Source: Halieaceae bacterium UBA4452
GTDB lineage: Bacteria; Pseudomonadota; Gammaproteobacteria; Pseudomonadales; Halieaceae
Assembly (NCBI GenBank): GCA_002389505.1
Contig: DGPA01000026.1
Coordinates: 120,451 to 184,450 of the forward strand
Direction of reading: 5' to 3'
Length of the DNA: 64,000 nucleotides
Shown here one piece after another: positions 48,863 to 57,510 of this stretch. The notes under the pieces are model-generated. The model saw only the letters and a program-made list of their open reading frames with translations, was not told where the DNA came from and did no database searches. The position numbers and the translations under genes are program-made. The stretch's first letter is position 1, and the number at the start of each line of letters is the position of its first letter.

Positions 48863-50253
48863 TGACCCGTCTTGAACCGCTGGAAGGCAGACTATCCTCA
48901 ATCCTGAAAACTGAGGTGTCGGGTTTTCAAACATTGGTAGAGTGCAAACAACTGACCGCGGGTGCCAGCCAAGAAACGTATGCCCTGCGCACCATTCACA
49001 CCGATGGTGAGAAGAAATTCGCCCTGCGCCGCGCTCAATCGATGCTCGAACAGGAGGCACTACCAGGACAGACGACATTGGCCGCCGAGGCCTATCTCCT
49101 GCAGTTGGCCCAGCAGTCAGGCGTTCCCGTACCTAACGTCATCTACATCCTCCAACCTCACGACCATCTCGGTGAGGGTTATTTGATGGAGTGGCTAGAG
49201 GGGGAAACGCTGGGCCAGCGGATTGTCCGAGCACCGGCACTGGCAGAAGTTAGGCCGCAACTGGCACGCCAGTGCGGTGAAATACTGGCCTGCATCCACG
49301 CCATACCCATTGATGAATCACTAACAGCACTGCTACCTAGCGTCACCCCTGCAACACTCATAAACGAAACGTGGGACGCCTACAAAGATTTAAATATCCC
49401 TGAACCTATGATCGACTTTACCGCTCGGTGGCTACTTGACCATTTGCCGAAAAGTGCTCCGCTGACGCTTGTGCATGGGGACTTTCGCAATGGCAATCTG
49501 ATGATTGATCATCGAGGGGTACAGGGTGTTTTGGACTGGGAACTAGCGCAAATTGGCAATCCAATGCGCGATCTGGGCTGGCTGTGCGTAAACTCTTGGC
49601 GTTTCGGTCGGTCTGATCTACCGGTCGGTGGCTTTGGCACCGTAGACGACCTGCTTGCCGGCTATGAATCAATAACCGGGTCCGCTGTTCACCGGCCTGA
49701 CCTGGCCTTTTGGCAAGTGTTCGGCTCATTCTGGTGGTCAATTACCACCCTTTGCATGGCATCCACTTGGCGTACGGGAGAAACACCCAGCGTCGAGCGG
49801 CCTGTTATTGGCAGGCGTTCCTCAGAGGCACAAATGGATTGTGTCAATCTTATTATCCCCGGCCGTGTTGAACTGCCGACAGCAAAAAACTTAGATCAGG
49901 GGCAGCAGCTGCCCATGCCAGCCGAATTACTCGAGGGGGTTCGAGTTTTTCTCACCGAAGACATCGCCGCACAAGCACATGGACGACCCGCTTTCCTCGC
50001 TAAGGTCGCCAATAACGCGCTCGGCATAGCGCAAAGAGAGTTGTTACAGGGCCCTCAGCTCGCGACGGCGGAGCACCGTCGTCTTCAAGCCTTGCTGGGC
50101 GGCAGTGAGGCATTAAGCATCTTACGCTGGACGTTGGTTAATGCCTTGAGAGAACATCTCGCACTCGATACGCCAGGACTGGCTGAACACTTACGACACA
50201 CTGTTGCCGGTCGATTGGCGGTGGATCAACCCGGTTACCACAGTGCGCCATAA
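48862..50253 (+). CDS. APH-like phosphotransferase, possible 4-hydroxyacyl-CoA kinase
   Basis: A 463-residue aminoglycoside-phosphotransferase-fold kinase. The catalytic loop is LVHGDFRNGNLMI and the metal-binding segment is GVLDWELAQIGNPMRDLGWL. It is not a resistance enzyme by context: homologues are fused to or beside acyl-CoA dehydrogenases (ACAD10/11; LvaA in Pseudomonas) and phosphorylate 4-hydroxyacyl-CoA. The start overlaps the dehydrogenase stop (TAATG). The protein is about 100 residues longer than LvaA-type kinases, with an extra C-terminal helical part. Confidence 0.85.
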   Translation: MTRLEPLEGRLSSILKTEVSGFQTLVECKQLTAGASQETYALRTIHTDGEKKFALRRAQSMLEQEALPGQTTLAAEAYLLQLAQQSGVPVPNVIYILQPHDHLGEGYLMEWLEGETLGQRIVRAPALAEVRPQLARQCGEILACIHAIPIDESLTALLPSVTPATLINETWDAYKDLNIPEPMIDFTARWLLDHLPKSAPLTLVHGDFRNGNLMIDHRGVQGVLDWELAQIGNPMRDLGWLCVNSWRFGRSDLPVGGFGTVDDLLAGYESITGSAVHRPDLAFWQVFGSFWWSITTLCMASTWRTGETPSVERPVIGRRSSEAQMDCVNLIIPGRVELPTAKNLDQGQQLPMPAELLEGVRVFLTEDIAAQAHGRPAFLAKVANNALGIAQRELLQGPQLATAEHRRLQALLGGSEALSILRWTLVNALREHLALDTPGLAEHLRHTVAGRLAVDQPGYHSAP

Positions 50254-50316
50254 GTACTGTAGGCGATTACTACTAACTAAAGGCCGCTGACTCAACCCGC
50301 CATTTGGAGATTTTTC

Positions 50317-51861
50317 ATGACCAACAATAGCGACAGCCCCCATGAGCAGTTCGTCAGTAGACGCGCGCTTCTTGAGGATGAGCATCGAGTTGATAGCGTT
50401 CTTAAACGCCACGCTCGAGGCGGACGTACCGCCCGGGAAAATCTTCTTGACCTCACAAACGGGAAAATCGACGTCGAATACGGTGATTTTGCTGTCGCTG
50501 CTCAGCGCTCACGACGTCCGCTTAGTGAGTTGCACACTGAAACCCCGGGTGACGGTGTACTCACCGTCATAGGGCACGTTAATGATGGCAGCTATCTGCC
50601 TGATAAAACCAGGACGGCGATTATTGTTAATGACTACTCGGTCCTTGCCGGCACGCAGGGATTTTTTCACCACAAGAAAATTGATCGATTACTGGGACTC
50701 GCCGCCAAGCGTCGACTGCCTATCATTATGTATACCGAGGGTGGAGGTGGTCGGCCGGGTGATACCGATGTTCTTATTGCCATGGGCGGACTCAACGTCC
50801 CCACCTTTCATCGGTGGGCGAGCCTAGCGGGTCAAGTACCCCGGGTAGCCATTAATCACGGCTATTGCTTTGCTGGCAATGCCGCATTATTTGGTGCCGC
50901 CGATTTGCGGATTGCCACCCGTGACAGCTGGATTGGAATGGCGGGGCCGGCCATGATAGAAGGGGGTGGGCTCGGTCATTACCAGGCAACGGAAGTAGGG
51001 CCTGTCAATGTCCACTTGCGTAACGGCGTCGTCGACCTGCTTGCAGAGGACGAACAGCACGCCACTGCTCTTGCAAAATTAGTATTGAGTTATACCCAAG
51101 GTCAAAGCGCCTGCTGGGAAGCAGAGGATCAAAGGCCCTTACGCGATGCCTTACCTAGCCATCGTAGACTCGCCTATGACGTTCGTAGCATCATAAACAC
51201 ACTTGTCGATAAACATTCATTACTGGAAATACGGGCTGATTTTGGTAAAGCACTGTTTGCCGGTTTTGCCCGCATTGCGGGCATTCCAATGGCTATTCTG
51301 GCCAGTGACTGTCGGCACTTGGGTGGTGCGATTGATGTCGAAGCTGCCAGAAAAGCGACCGACTTATACCGACTGGCAGGGCGGTGGAATCTGCCGTTGG
51401 TGTCGTTCATTGATACGCCCGGATTTATGGTCGGACCGAGCAGTGAAGAAGCGGGGGCGCCAGGCGTCATGTCCGAGCTATTCATCGCTGGATCGACCTT
51501 TACCCCACCAATAGTCAGTATATTTTTGCGCCGCGGTTATGGACTGGGTGCAATGGCTATGGCGGGTGGCTCATTTGAGGTGCCTGTTCTTGCCGCTAGC
51601 TGGCCCGAAGGTGAATTCGGAGCAATGGGCCTCGAGGGCGCGGTCAAGCTAGGCTATAAACAAGAGCTCGAAGCCGCGGTTGATGACAAGCAGCGTGAGC
51701 AGCTGTACAACACCTTACTTGAGGACATGTATGAGCGAGGAAAAGCGCTTGAAACCGCGAGCTTTCTCGAGATAGATACTGTGATTGACCCAGTCAACAC
51801 CCGCCAATTGATAGCTTCAACTCTGGCAAGTTCACATTTAGACGGGCGTATTGGGCCATAA
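50317..51861 (+). CDS. Acyl-CoA carboxylase carboxyltransferase subunit
   Basis: A 514-residue protein of the biotin-dependent carboxyltransferase (crotonase-fold) family, like propionyl-CoA or methylcrotonyl-CoA carboxylase beta subunits. Typical segments are EGGGGRPGD, INHGYCFAGNAALFG, FIDTPGFMVGPSSEEAG and GYGLGAMAMAGGSF. A GGAG precedes the ATG. No biotin carboxylase or biotin carrier gene is in the window, so the partner must be elsewhere. The neighbouring dehydrogenase and kinase suggest a shared acyl-CoA pathway. Confidence 0.88.
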   Translation: MTNNSDSPHEQFVSRRALLEDEHRVDSVLKRHARGGRTARENLLDLTNGKIDVEYGDFAVAAQRSRRPLSELHTETPGDGVLTVIGHVNDGSYLPDKTRTAIIVNDYSVLAGTQGFFHHKKIDRLLGLAAKRRLPIIMYTEGGGGRPGDTDVLIAMGGLNVPTFHRWASLAGQVPRVAINHGYCFAGNAALFGAADLRIATRDSWIGMAGPAMIEGGGLGHYQATEVGPVNVHLRNGVVDLLAEDEQHATALAKLVLSYTQGQSACWEAEDQRPLRDALPSHRRLAYDVRSIINTLVDKHSLLEIRADFGKALFAGFARIAGIPMAILASDCRHLGGAIDVEAARKATDLYRLAGRWNLPLVSFIDTPGFMVGPSSEEAGAPGVMSELFIAGSTFTPPIVSIFLRRGYGLGAMAMAGGSFEVPVLAASWPEGEFGAMGLEGAVKLGYKQELEAAVDDKQREQLYNTLLEDMYERGKALETASFLEIDTVIDPVNTRQLIASTLASSHLDGRIGP

Positions 51862-52221
51862 GTTACGGCACCACTGAAGGACTACAAGCAGCAGCACTTC
51901 TATCACCATACTTTCCGGTCCTGCGGCACTCAAACCATCGATACTGAACGTAATAATACGACCTATCAGTGCTACCACCAGTAGTAGCTGCAGGGGCCAC
52001 AGCAGGTTACGGTTGAGTGACAGCGCTGCGGCCAAACCCAGGGCTCCTGAGGCAACAAAAAATCCTGCTATGTCAGCGCGCACGGTTCCCAGACCACGGT
52101 CAGCGGTGACGGACAGCCCCATCTGCAACATCGATTGCTCAACAGCGAACCAAAGTCCTAGCCCTACAACCAGCAGCAGCGCCGCGCCTAAACCAATGAG
52201 CATTCGGGAGATCATTATCAT
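51838..52221 (-). CDS. DUF4345-type small membrane protein
   Basis: A 127-residue protein with four hydrophobic helices (about residues 5-25, 50-68, 75-92, 102-118), in the arrangement of DUF4345 proteins, with GTVRADIAGFFVASGALGL as the likely signature stretch. Function unknown. Its 3' end overlaps the carboxyltransferase 3' end by 24 bases on the opposite strand. Confidence 0.6.
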   Translation of the reverse strand: MIMISRMLIGLGAALLLVVGLGLWFAVEQSMLQMGLSVTADRGLGTVRADIAGFFVASGALGLAAALSLNRNLLWPLQLLLVVALIGRIITFSIDGLSAAGPESMVIEVLLLVVLQWCRNLWPNTPV

Positions 52222-52305
52222 GTCATTGAATCCTGTGTTAATCGTGTCGTTATCATCGAGTTATTTTCATGCTGAGTGGGTGATCATCGCAGCTCGAAAT
52301 CTCAG

Positions 52306-54381
52306 TTAGCTACTTTCTTTTTTTTGCAGGGCCGCTTCGAGTTGCCAGATACCCTCAGCGAGGGGCCCCTCTACCGCCGCCAAGTCAGCGGGTGAAATCA
52401 GTTTGCCAGCGGTGACTTGAGCTTCCAAGTGACGAAACCGCTGCCCCGCTGCAAGGAGGCCAAAGGTCAAGCAGGAGCTTCCTAGCGTGTGGGTCTCTCG
52501 AGACGTGACATCAACGTCATCCGTCGCCATGGCTTTTTGTAATCCATCCCATCTATCGGACGATTCGGCAAGAAACTTGCTGACTAATGTTTTCGTCACA
52601 GCAACACCCAGCTCTTGAATAAGCGACTCAATCTTCCCCGCTTCGAATGATAGGACGCCATCTAACTCATTATTTTTTTGGTCAGACGAAGCGTCCAAAA
52701 ATGCTTGTTCACTCGAGTCTTCAGGTACTCTATTGATGTCTTTCTTAGGCGACATTGGCAACCAGTCTTGCACTGCATCGATGATATCTTCGCGTACGAA
52801 AGGTTTAACAATGAAACGATCCATGCCCGCTTCACTGGCGCGCTGTCGATCGTTGTGCGAAGAGTGCGCACTCAAAGCGATAATACGCGGCACAGCGTCC
52901 ATCGGCAGTGCTAGGATTTGTTGGGCCGCCTCAAATCCACTGACTTCAGGCATATCTAAATCCATAAAAACCGCATCAAAGCGCCCAGGGCTACCCATCA
53001 CCTTTGCCACCGCCTCTTTACCGGAAGATGCCGTATCAACGGTAAGGCCCATGGTTTGCAATAGCTGGGCATTAAGGGTCAGATTGATAGGCATGTCATC
53101 AACAACCAACGCCGTGCCTGTCAGCTGATAATCTGATTCATAGGAGCGAACTGAGACGTCGCTGTTCTTATTTTCTACGGGCGTCAGCGGTATAGCAAAA
53201 CTAAATGTTGATCCCTCCCCCGGCTGAGACTGAACGGTAACGGTACCGCCAAGTGTGGCCACAAAGCGCTTAACAATATTGAGTCCCAGTCCAGTTCCCT
53301 GTTCATTCTGAGTTTCTTCAGTAACACCCGTGACGAAGGGCTCGAACACGCGGACCAGATCATCCTCGGGTATCCCAGGGCCTTCATCGACCACTGAAAA
53401 AGCAATGAGGTGTCTGCCGTCCGCCTGTGCTTCCCGCATTTGAGCAGAAATCACCACCAAACCTTCTTGGGTGAACTTGATTGCATTAGCCAATAAATTA
53501 GAAAGGACCTGCCGTAATAACTGGAGGCGCCCGCGATACGGCGCTTCAAAATATTGTTGCCCAGCGCGGCGTAGCTCAATGCCTTTTTGCAGTGCTCTCG
53601 CTTGAATAAGCGCAAGGCTGTCATCGATTATACTGTTGAGATCAAACAGTTCCTGTTGCTCTTCTGTGTCGTCAGTCTCTAGCGAAGCGGTATCGAGCGT
53701 ATAATTAATAACCTCTAGTAAGCGTGACGCGCTGTGACTGCCCAACCGAATGAGCTCCTCGGTTCGATGATCATGTTGATCCTCTTTAAGCAAGGCTAAG
53801 GTACTGATAATCCCATTTAAGGGGGTGCGCATCTCATGGCTAATATGATGGAAATATTTCGATCGAGACACATGTAATTGATCGACTTCATTTTTCGCCA
53901 ATAGCAATTCATCGTTGACCAGCTGTAAATCATCCACCATGGTTTGCTGCGTGGTCATGAAAAATAACTGATCCATCTGCGCGTCATGGATAGGGAAGTC
54001 ATTGAATAGCAGAGGAGTATCAGGGTTATTCGACTGCATCCACCACAACCAGGGCACCCCAACAAAGCATAGACCGGCCAAGCCGTGATGACTGAAATCC
54101 ATCATTTGACCCCGGACAGCAAGTCCTATTGACTCACTGAATGCAAGAAACAATTTACCCTTGTTGTTTTTTGCTCCCGCAAACGTTCCGTCAAACGCCG
54201 TGGGACGTTTAAAGTCGAATAACTCGAAAAAATTGCTCTCCAGCGCACCATCGGTCGCCTGAAAACGCCTGACCAGAGCACTACTTCGAACAATGCGGCC
54301 TTGCTCATCTATTTGAAAAACCGCCGTAAAAAGTCGATTGAGATCGTTCCAAAACTGCACATTGTCAGTGTCTGTCGTCAT
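52306..54381 (-). CDS. HNOBA-domain hybrid histidine kinase with receiver and Hpt
   Basis: A 691-residue cytoplasmic hybrid kinase. Residues about 10-165 are an HNOBA domain: FFELFDFKRP, RGQMMDF and FNDFPIHDAQMDQL match the domain that accompanies H-NOX in guanylate cyclases and bacterial sensors. HisKA has His182 in FHHISHEMRTPLNG. The ATPase has NAIKF, DEGPGIP and GTGLGLNIV. A receiver (VVDDMPIN; VFMDLDMPEVSG) and a C-terminal Hpt domain (ETHTLGSSCLTFG, with His) follow. Its gene follows the H-NOX gene by 3 bases. It should be controlled by H-NOX and send phosphate to a response regulator. Confidence 0.92.
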   Translation of the reverse strand: MTTDTDNVQFWNDLNRLFTAVFQIDEQGRIVRSSALVRRFQATDGALESNFFELFDFKRPTAFDGTFAGAKNNKGKLFLAFSESIGLAVRGQMMDFSHHGLAGLCFVGVPWLWWMQSNNPDTPLLFNDFPIHDAQMDQLFFMTTQQTMVDDLQLVNDELLLAKNEVDQLHVSRSKYFHHISHEMRTPLNGIISTLALLKEDQHDHRTEELIRLGSHSASRLLEVINYTLDTASLETDDTEEQQELFDLNSIIDDSLALIQARALQKGIELRRAGQQYFEAPYRGRLQLLRQVLSNLLANAIKFTQEGLVVISAQMREAQADGRHLIAFSVVDEGPGIPEDDLVRVFEPFVTGVTEETQNEQGTGLGLNIVKRFVATLGGTVTVQSQPGEGSTFSFAIPLTPVENKNSDVSVRSYESDYQLTGTALVVDDMPINLTLNAQLLQTMGLTVDTASSGKEAVAKVMGSPGRFDAVFMDLDMPEVSGFEAAQQILALPMDAVPRIIALSAHSSHNDRQRASEAGMDRFIVKPFVREDIIDAVQDWLPMSPKKDINRVPEDSSEQAFLDASSDQKNNELDGVLSFEAGKIESLIQELGVAVTKTLVSKFLAESSDRWDGLQKAMATDDVDVTSRETHTLGSSCLTFGLLAAGQRFRHLEAQVTAGKLISPADLAAVEGPLAEGIWQLEAALQKKESS

Positions 54382-54384
54382 ACC

Positions 54385-54933
54385 TTAATGCAGTCGTAAC
54401 ATAAAGCGAGTCTGCTCACCGAACTGAACCTTCTGTGGCTCAATACCGACAATGTCCATGCCTTGATTGAAACGTCGAGCTAGCGCCAACAGAAGCCCCT
54501 CTACAAAGGCCGTAAGTCCCTGACGCTGACTGGTATACATAATGCTGATCATGCTGCCGGGTAATGATTCAACGTCAAAACTGGGCGGCTGATAATCAGC
54601 GAAGGTAGAGGCCATTTTGTCATGCAGCGCGTTTAGGTTTTGTAGAAATTCGACTAAATGCGCGCCAGCAGAATTGACCAGTGCACTGTATTCGTTATCA
54701 AGTGTACGTTGCACCCAATGCTCACCAAAGGATTTCAGCGCAGCACCTAAGGGGATTTGCAGTTCATCGGCACAGGCTTGCGCCAGAGCATAAGTACGCT
54801 CATCGTCGTAGCTTCGCAGCGATAGGAAACTATCCGCGGGAATGCCCGATCGACTTAAGATAGACGTCCAGCGCTCAACGCCAAACTGTTCAATAATCAT
54901 ATCTTTTAGGGACTTATTAATAACGCCGTACAT
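54385..54933 (-). CDS. H-NOX heme nitric oxide sensor
   Basis: A 182-residue H-NOX domain that binds heme and senses NO. From the ATG at 54933 (GGAAG nearby), the proximal heme ligand is His104 in NLNALHDK, the YxSxR motif is Tyr133-Ser135-Arg137 in YTSQR, and the FGEHW segment near residue 70 and PPSFDVE are family-typical. The residue equivalent to the O2-stabilising Tyr140 of the thermophile H-NOX is Ala142, so NO selectivity over O2 is predicted. It lies between the NtrC-like gene and the HNOBA hybrid kinase. Confidence 0.93.
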   Translation of the reverse strand: MYGVINKSLKDMIIEQFGVERWTSILSRSGIPADSFLSLRSYDDERTYALAQACADELQIPLGAALKSFGEHWVQRTLDNEYSALVNSAGAHLVEFLQNLNALHDKMASTFADYQPPSFDVESLPGSMISIMYTSQRQGLTAFVEGLLLALARRFNQGMDIVGIEPQKVQFGEQTRFMLRLH

Positions 54934-54950
54934 AGCTATCTTCCATGAAC

Positions 54951-56336
54951 TTAATCTTCGCCATTTACTTTCCAAGACTGGATTTTTCTATAAATGGTCG
55001 AGGGTGCCACTTCCAGCTGTCCGGCGGCTTTGTTGATATTGCCCCCGCAGGCGTCTATTGCCTGTTGGATGGCACGCCGCTCAGTCATCCATAGTGGCTC
55101 TATGCTGGCACCACTATTGCTCTGAAAAATTTCAATGGCACGGTCAGATTTGCCCGCCACGACACCCGATCCGTCACCGCGATCGCTGTCGCTGATAAAT
55201 TGTTTTAAGTCCGTCAGTTCAACTTGCTGTCCTTGGGCCATAAGAACAACGCGATAGGCGATGTTCTCCAACTGACGCACATTACCCGGCCATGGATAGC
55301 GGGACAGTTCGCGCCGGCAATCTTGCGAAAAACTTACCCCTGAGCGTCCTTCAGTTTCGCTGTATACAGCCAGGAAATGATCCGCAAGCTGCATGATGTC
55401 ATCATGGCGTTCCCGCAGGGGTGGGATCCGTAGTGGTACGACGTGCAATCTATAAAATAAATCTTCTCTAAGCCGTCCCTCGCGCATCTCAAATAATGGA
55501 TCTCGATTTGTGGAGGCAATAATGCGTACATCGACCGTTATTTCTCCATCACCACCCACCGGTTTAAACGTACCTTCTTGAATAAAGCGTAGTAAAGCCG
55601 ACTGCAGCTCGTAGGACATGTCACACACTTCGTCTAAAAATAATGTCCCGTGATTAGCCTGGCTCAGCAATCCAGCCTGGCTCTGTTGGGTGCCACGATC
55701 GCCGTTAGCGAGGCCAAATAATTCGCTCTCCAATCGATCAGCGGGCATGGCAGAGCAATTGAGCGTGACAAACTCTCTGGGCGCTCTGGCTGACATATCG
55801 TGAATCGCTCGAGCAACAAGTTCTTTGCCAGTACCGCTCTCGCCCATGATGAATGCGGTAGCTCGAGTTGTCGCCAGTGAGTCAATCGATTTATACACCG
55901 CTTGCATAACAGGCGAAGCACCCACTAAACCACGGAGTCCCTGCCGCTCCTTCGAGATTTCCCGCAGTTGTTGCGCTAACTGTAATTTTTTTGCCGCATT
56001 GGTGAGCGTGACCCGTAATCGAGAGGCATCAAAAGGTTTACCAAGAAAGTCGTCAGCACCCCGCTCGATCGCCTGCTCCGCATACTCTACCCCGTGACCA
56101 GTCATCACCACTACGGCAGGCGGAGGGTCCATCATTGCCGTCTCCGCAAGCAAGTCTAGTCCATTGCCATCTGGCAGCTCGATATCAAGTAACACCAGCT
56201 CAGGCTTAAGTGAATCCAACGCATCCAAGGCTTCATTGTAGCTTTCAACAGTATAGACATCGAGTCCAGTACCATCGAGATAGGCCTGATAGATCGCGCA
56301 TAACGTGGAACTATCTTCTACGATAAGTGTTTTCAT
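54951..56336 (-). CDS. NtrC-family response regulator lacking the GAFTGA loop
   Basis: A 461-residue receiver-AAA-Fis protein. The receiver phosphoacceptor is Asp51 in LVLLDIELPDG. The AAA domain has Walker A GESGTGKE, Walker B LFLDEV and an Arg-finger region GRLREDLFYRL. The sigma-54 contact loop GAFTGA, expected after ELFG, is replaced by GDRGTQ. The C-terminal Fis-type HTH (GGNINKAAGQLEVAPSTIYRKI) is intact. It may therefore act with sigma-70 or as a repressor rather than activate sigma-54 RNA polymerase. Its ATG overlaps the HD-GYP stop (ATGA). Confidence 0.9.
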   Translation of the reverse strand: MKTLIVEDSSTLCAIYQAYLDGTGLDVYTVESYNEALDALDSLKPELVLLDIELPDGNGLDLLAETAMMDPPPAVVVMTGHGVEYAEQAIERGADDFLGKPFDASRLRVTLTNAAKKLQLAQQLREISKERQGLRGLVGASPVMQAVYKSIDSLATTRATAFIMGESGTGKELVARAIHDMSARAPREFVTLNCSAMPADRLESELFGLANGDRGTQQSQAGLLSQANHGTLFLDEVCDMSYELQSALLRFIQEGTFKPVGGDGEITVDVRIIASTNRDPLFEMREGRLREDLFYRLHVVPLRIPPLRERHDDIMQLADHFLAVYSETEGRSGVSFSQDCRRELSRYPWPGNVRQLENIAYRVVLMAQGQQVELTDLKQFISDSDRGDGSGVVAGKSDRAIEIFQSNSGASIEPLWMTERRAIQQAIDACGGNINKAAGQLEVAPSTIYRKIQSWKVNGED

Positions 56337-57460
56337 AATTGCCTGGTCTTGAGCTTTTTGCTCTCTATTGAAGCGCCTTCTGGGGCATCTTCATCTTTGA
56401 AATTATCAAATATTGCCGCCATTTTTTCCTCAGCATTCAGGAACGCTTGGATGACATCAGGTCGAAAGTGTTCAGGTCTGGTGCGTTCATCACCGTCTCT
56501 GATAATACTCATAACGGTCTCATGACTGAGAGCAAGTTTGTAGGGGCGTTCCGAGCGCAAGGCATCATAAACATCGACCAACGAGGTAATCGATGCCTCC
56601 ATAGGAATTTCACTGCCTTGTAGTGCTCGAGGATAACCGCTGCCGTCCCAGCGTTCATGGTGGCAATAGGCTATGCGGGCTGCCATTTTCATCACAGGAT
56701 AAGGCGAAGCTGACAAAATATGGAAGCCCGTTTCTGGATGTTCGCGCATATGCTTGGTCTCCTCTGGGTCTAAAGAACCTCGCTTTAACAGTACGTTATC
56801 GCGTGTCCCTACCTTACCCACGTCGTGGAGCGGAGCTGCCAAACGAATCATTGCGCAACGATCCGCGTCCCAACCGAGCTCCTTCGCCAAGACCGCGGCG
56901 TACTCACCGATACGGGTGATGTGCTGACCGGTTTCGGGATCTTTATATTCTGCCGCTGAGGCCAAACAGGCTAGCGCCTCTTCATAGGCGCGCTCTATGT
57001 TTCGATTAAGCGTCGAAATTTCAACTTCATTGAAGCTGACTTGTTCTTTCAGCGCCGCCTCTTGCGCACGACGGGAACGTTCCGCAGCCACGAGTTTTCT
57101 GGCTGACACCACGTGTTGTTCTAACAAATCTAGATCAACCGGCTTGAGCAAAAATTCTGTGGCGCCTAAGTGCATTGCTCGAATAACCGATTGAGTATTA
57201 CCATTGCCCGTCATAAAAATGACTTGCTTCACGCGATCGCAAACTTCAGGCGTCGTGTTCATATTCTCAAGCATATCAAGTCCATTGAGACCAGGCATCA
57301 TGAGATCGCTCAGCACAATAGCTATTTCCGGATCTGCATAAAACTTGACCAACGCTTCCTCGCCATTGGCCGCCGTTTCTACTGATAAGCCAAAGTCCTC
57401 GACAAACTCACAGAGCTCTTCTCTGATTTCAGGCTCGTCATCAACTATTAGTACCTTCAT
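56333..57460 (-). CDS. Response regulator with HD-GYP c-di-GMP phosphodiesterase domain
   Basis: A 375-residue receiver-HD-GYP protein. The receiver has VDDEPEIRE and LSDLMMPGLNG with the acceptor Asp. The output domain (about residues 175-330) has ETGQHITRIGEY, the HD pair in PLHDVGKVG, CHHERWDGSGYP and the expected DVYDALRSERPYK. The GYP motif and metal ligands are intact, so cyclic-di-GMP hydrolysis is likely. The ATG at 57460 has a GGAA upstream; a GTG two codons earlier lies too close to it. It overlaps the NtrC-like gene and follows the kinase genes in one operon. Confidence 0.92.
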   Translation of the reverse strand: MKVLIVDDEPEIREELCEFVEDFGLSVETAANGEEALVKFYADPEIAIVLSDLMMPGLNGLDMLENMNTTPEVCDRVKQVIFMTGNGNTQSVIRAMHLGATEFLLKPVDLDLLEQHVVSARKLVAAERSRRAQEAALKEQVSFNEVEISTLNRNIERAYEEALACLASAAEYKDPETGQHITRIGEYAAVLAKELGWDADRCAMIRLAAPLHDVGKVGTRDNVLLKRGSLDPEETKHMREHPETGFHILSASPYPVMKMAARIAYCHHERWDGSGYPRALQGSEIPMEASITSLVDVYDALRSERPYKLALSHETVMSIIRDGDERTRPEHFRPDVIQAFLNAEEKMAAIFDNFKDEDAPEGASIESKKLKTRQL

Positions 57461-57510
57461 ACTCACTCATTCCAACTGAATTTTTAATGACTCGCAACCA
57501 CGCTCACTGA

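Noticed and set aside
48862..50253. Aminoglycoside resistance gene
   Set aside because: The kinase fold matches, but its coupling to an acyl-CoA dehydrogenase and its sequence pattern fit the acyl-CoA-associated APH family instead.
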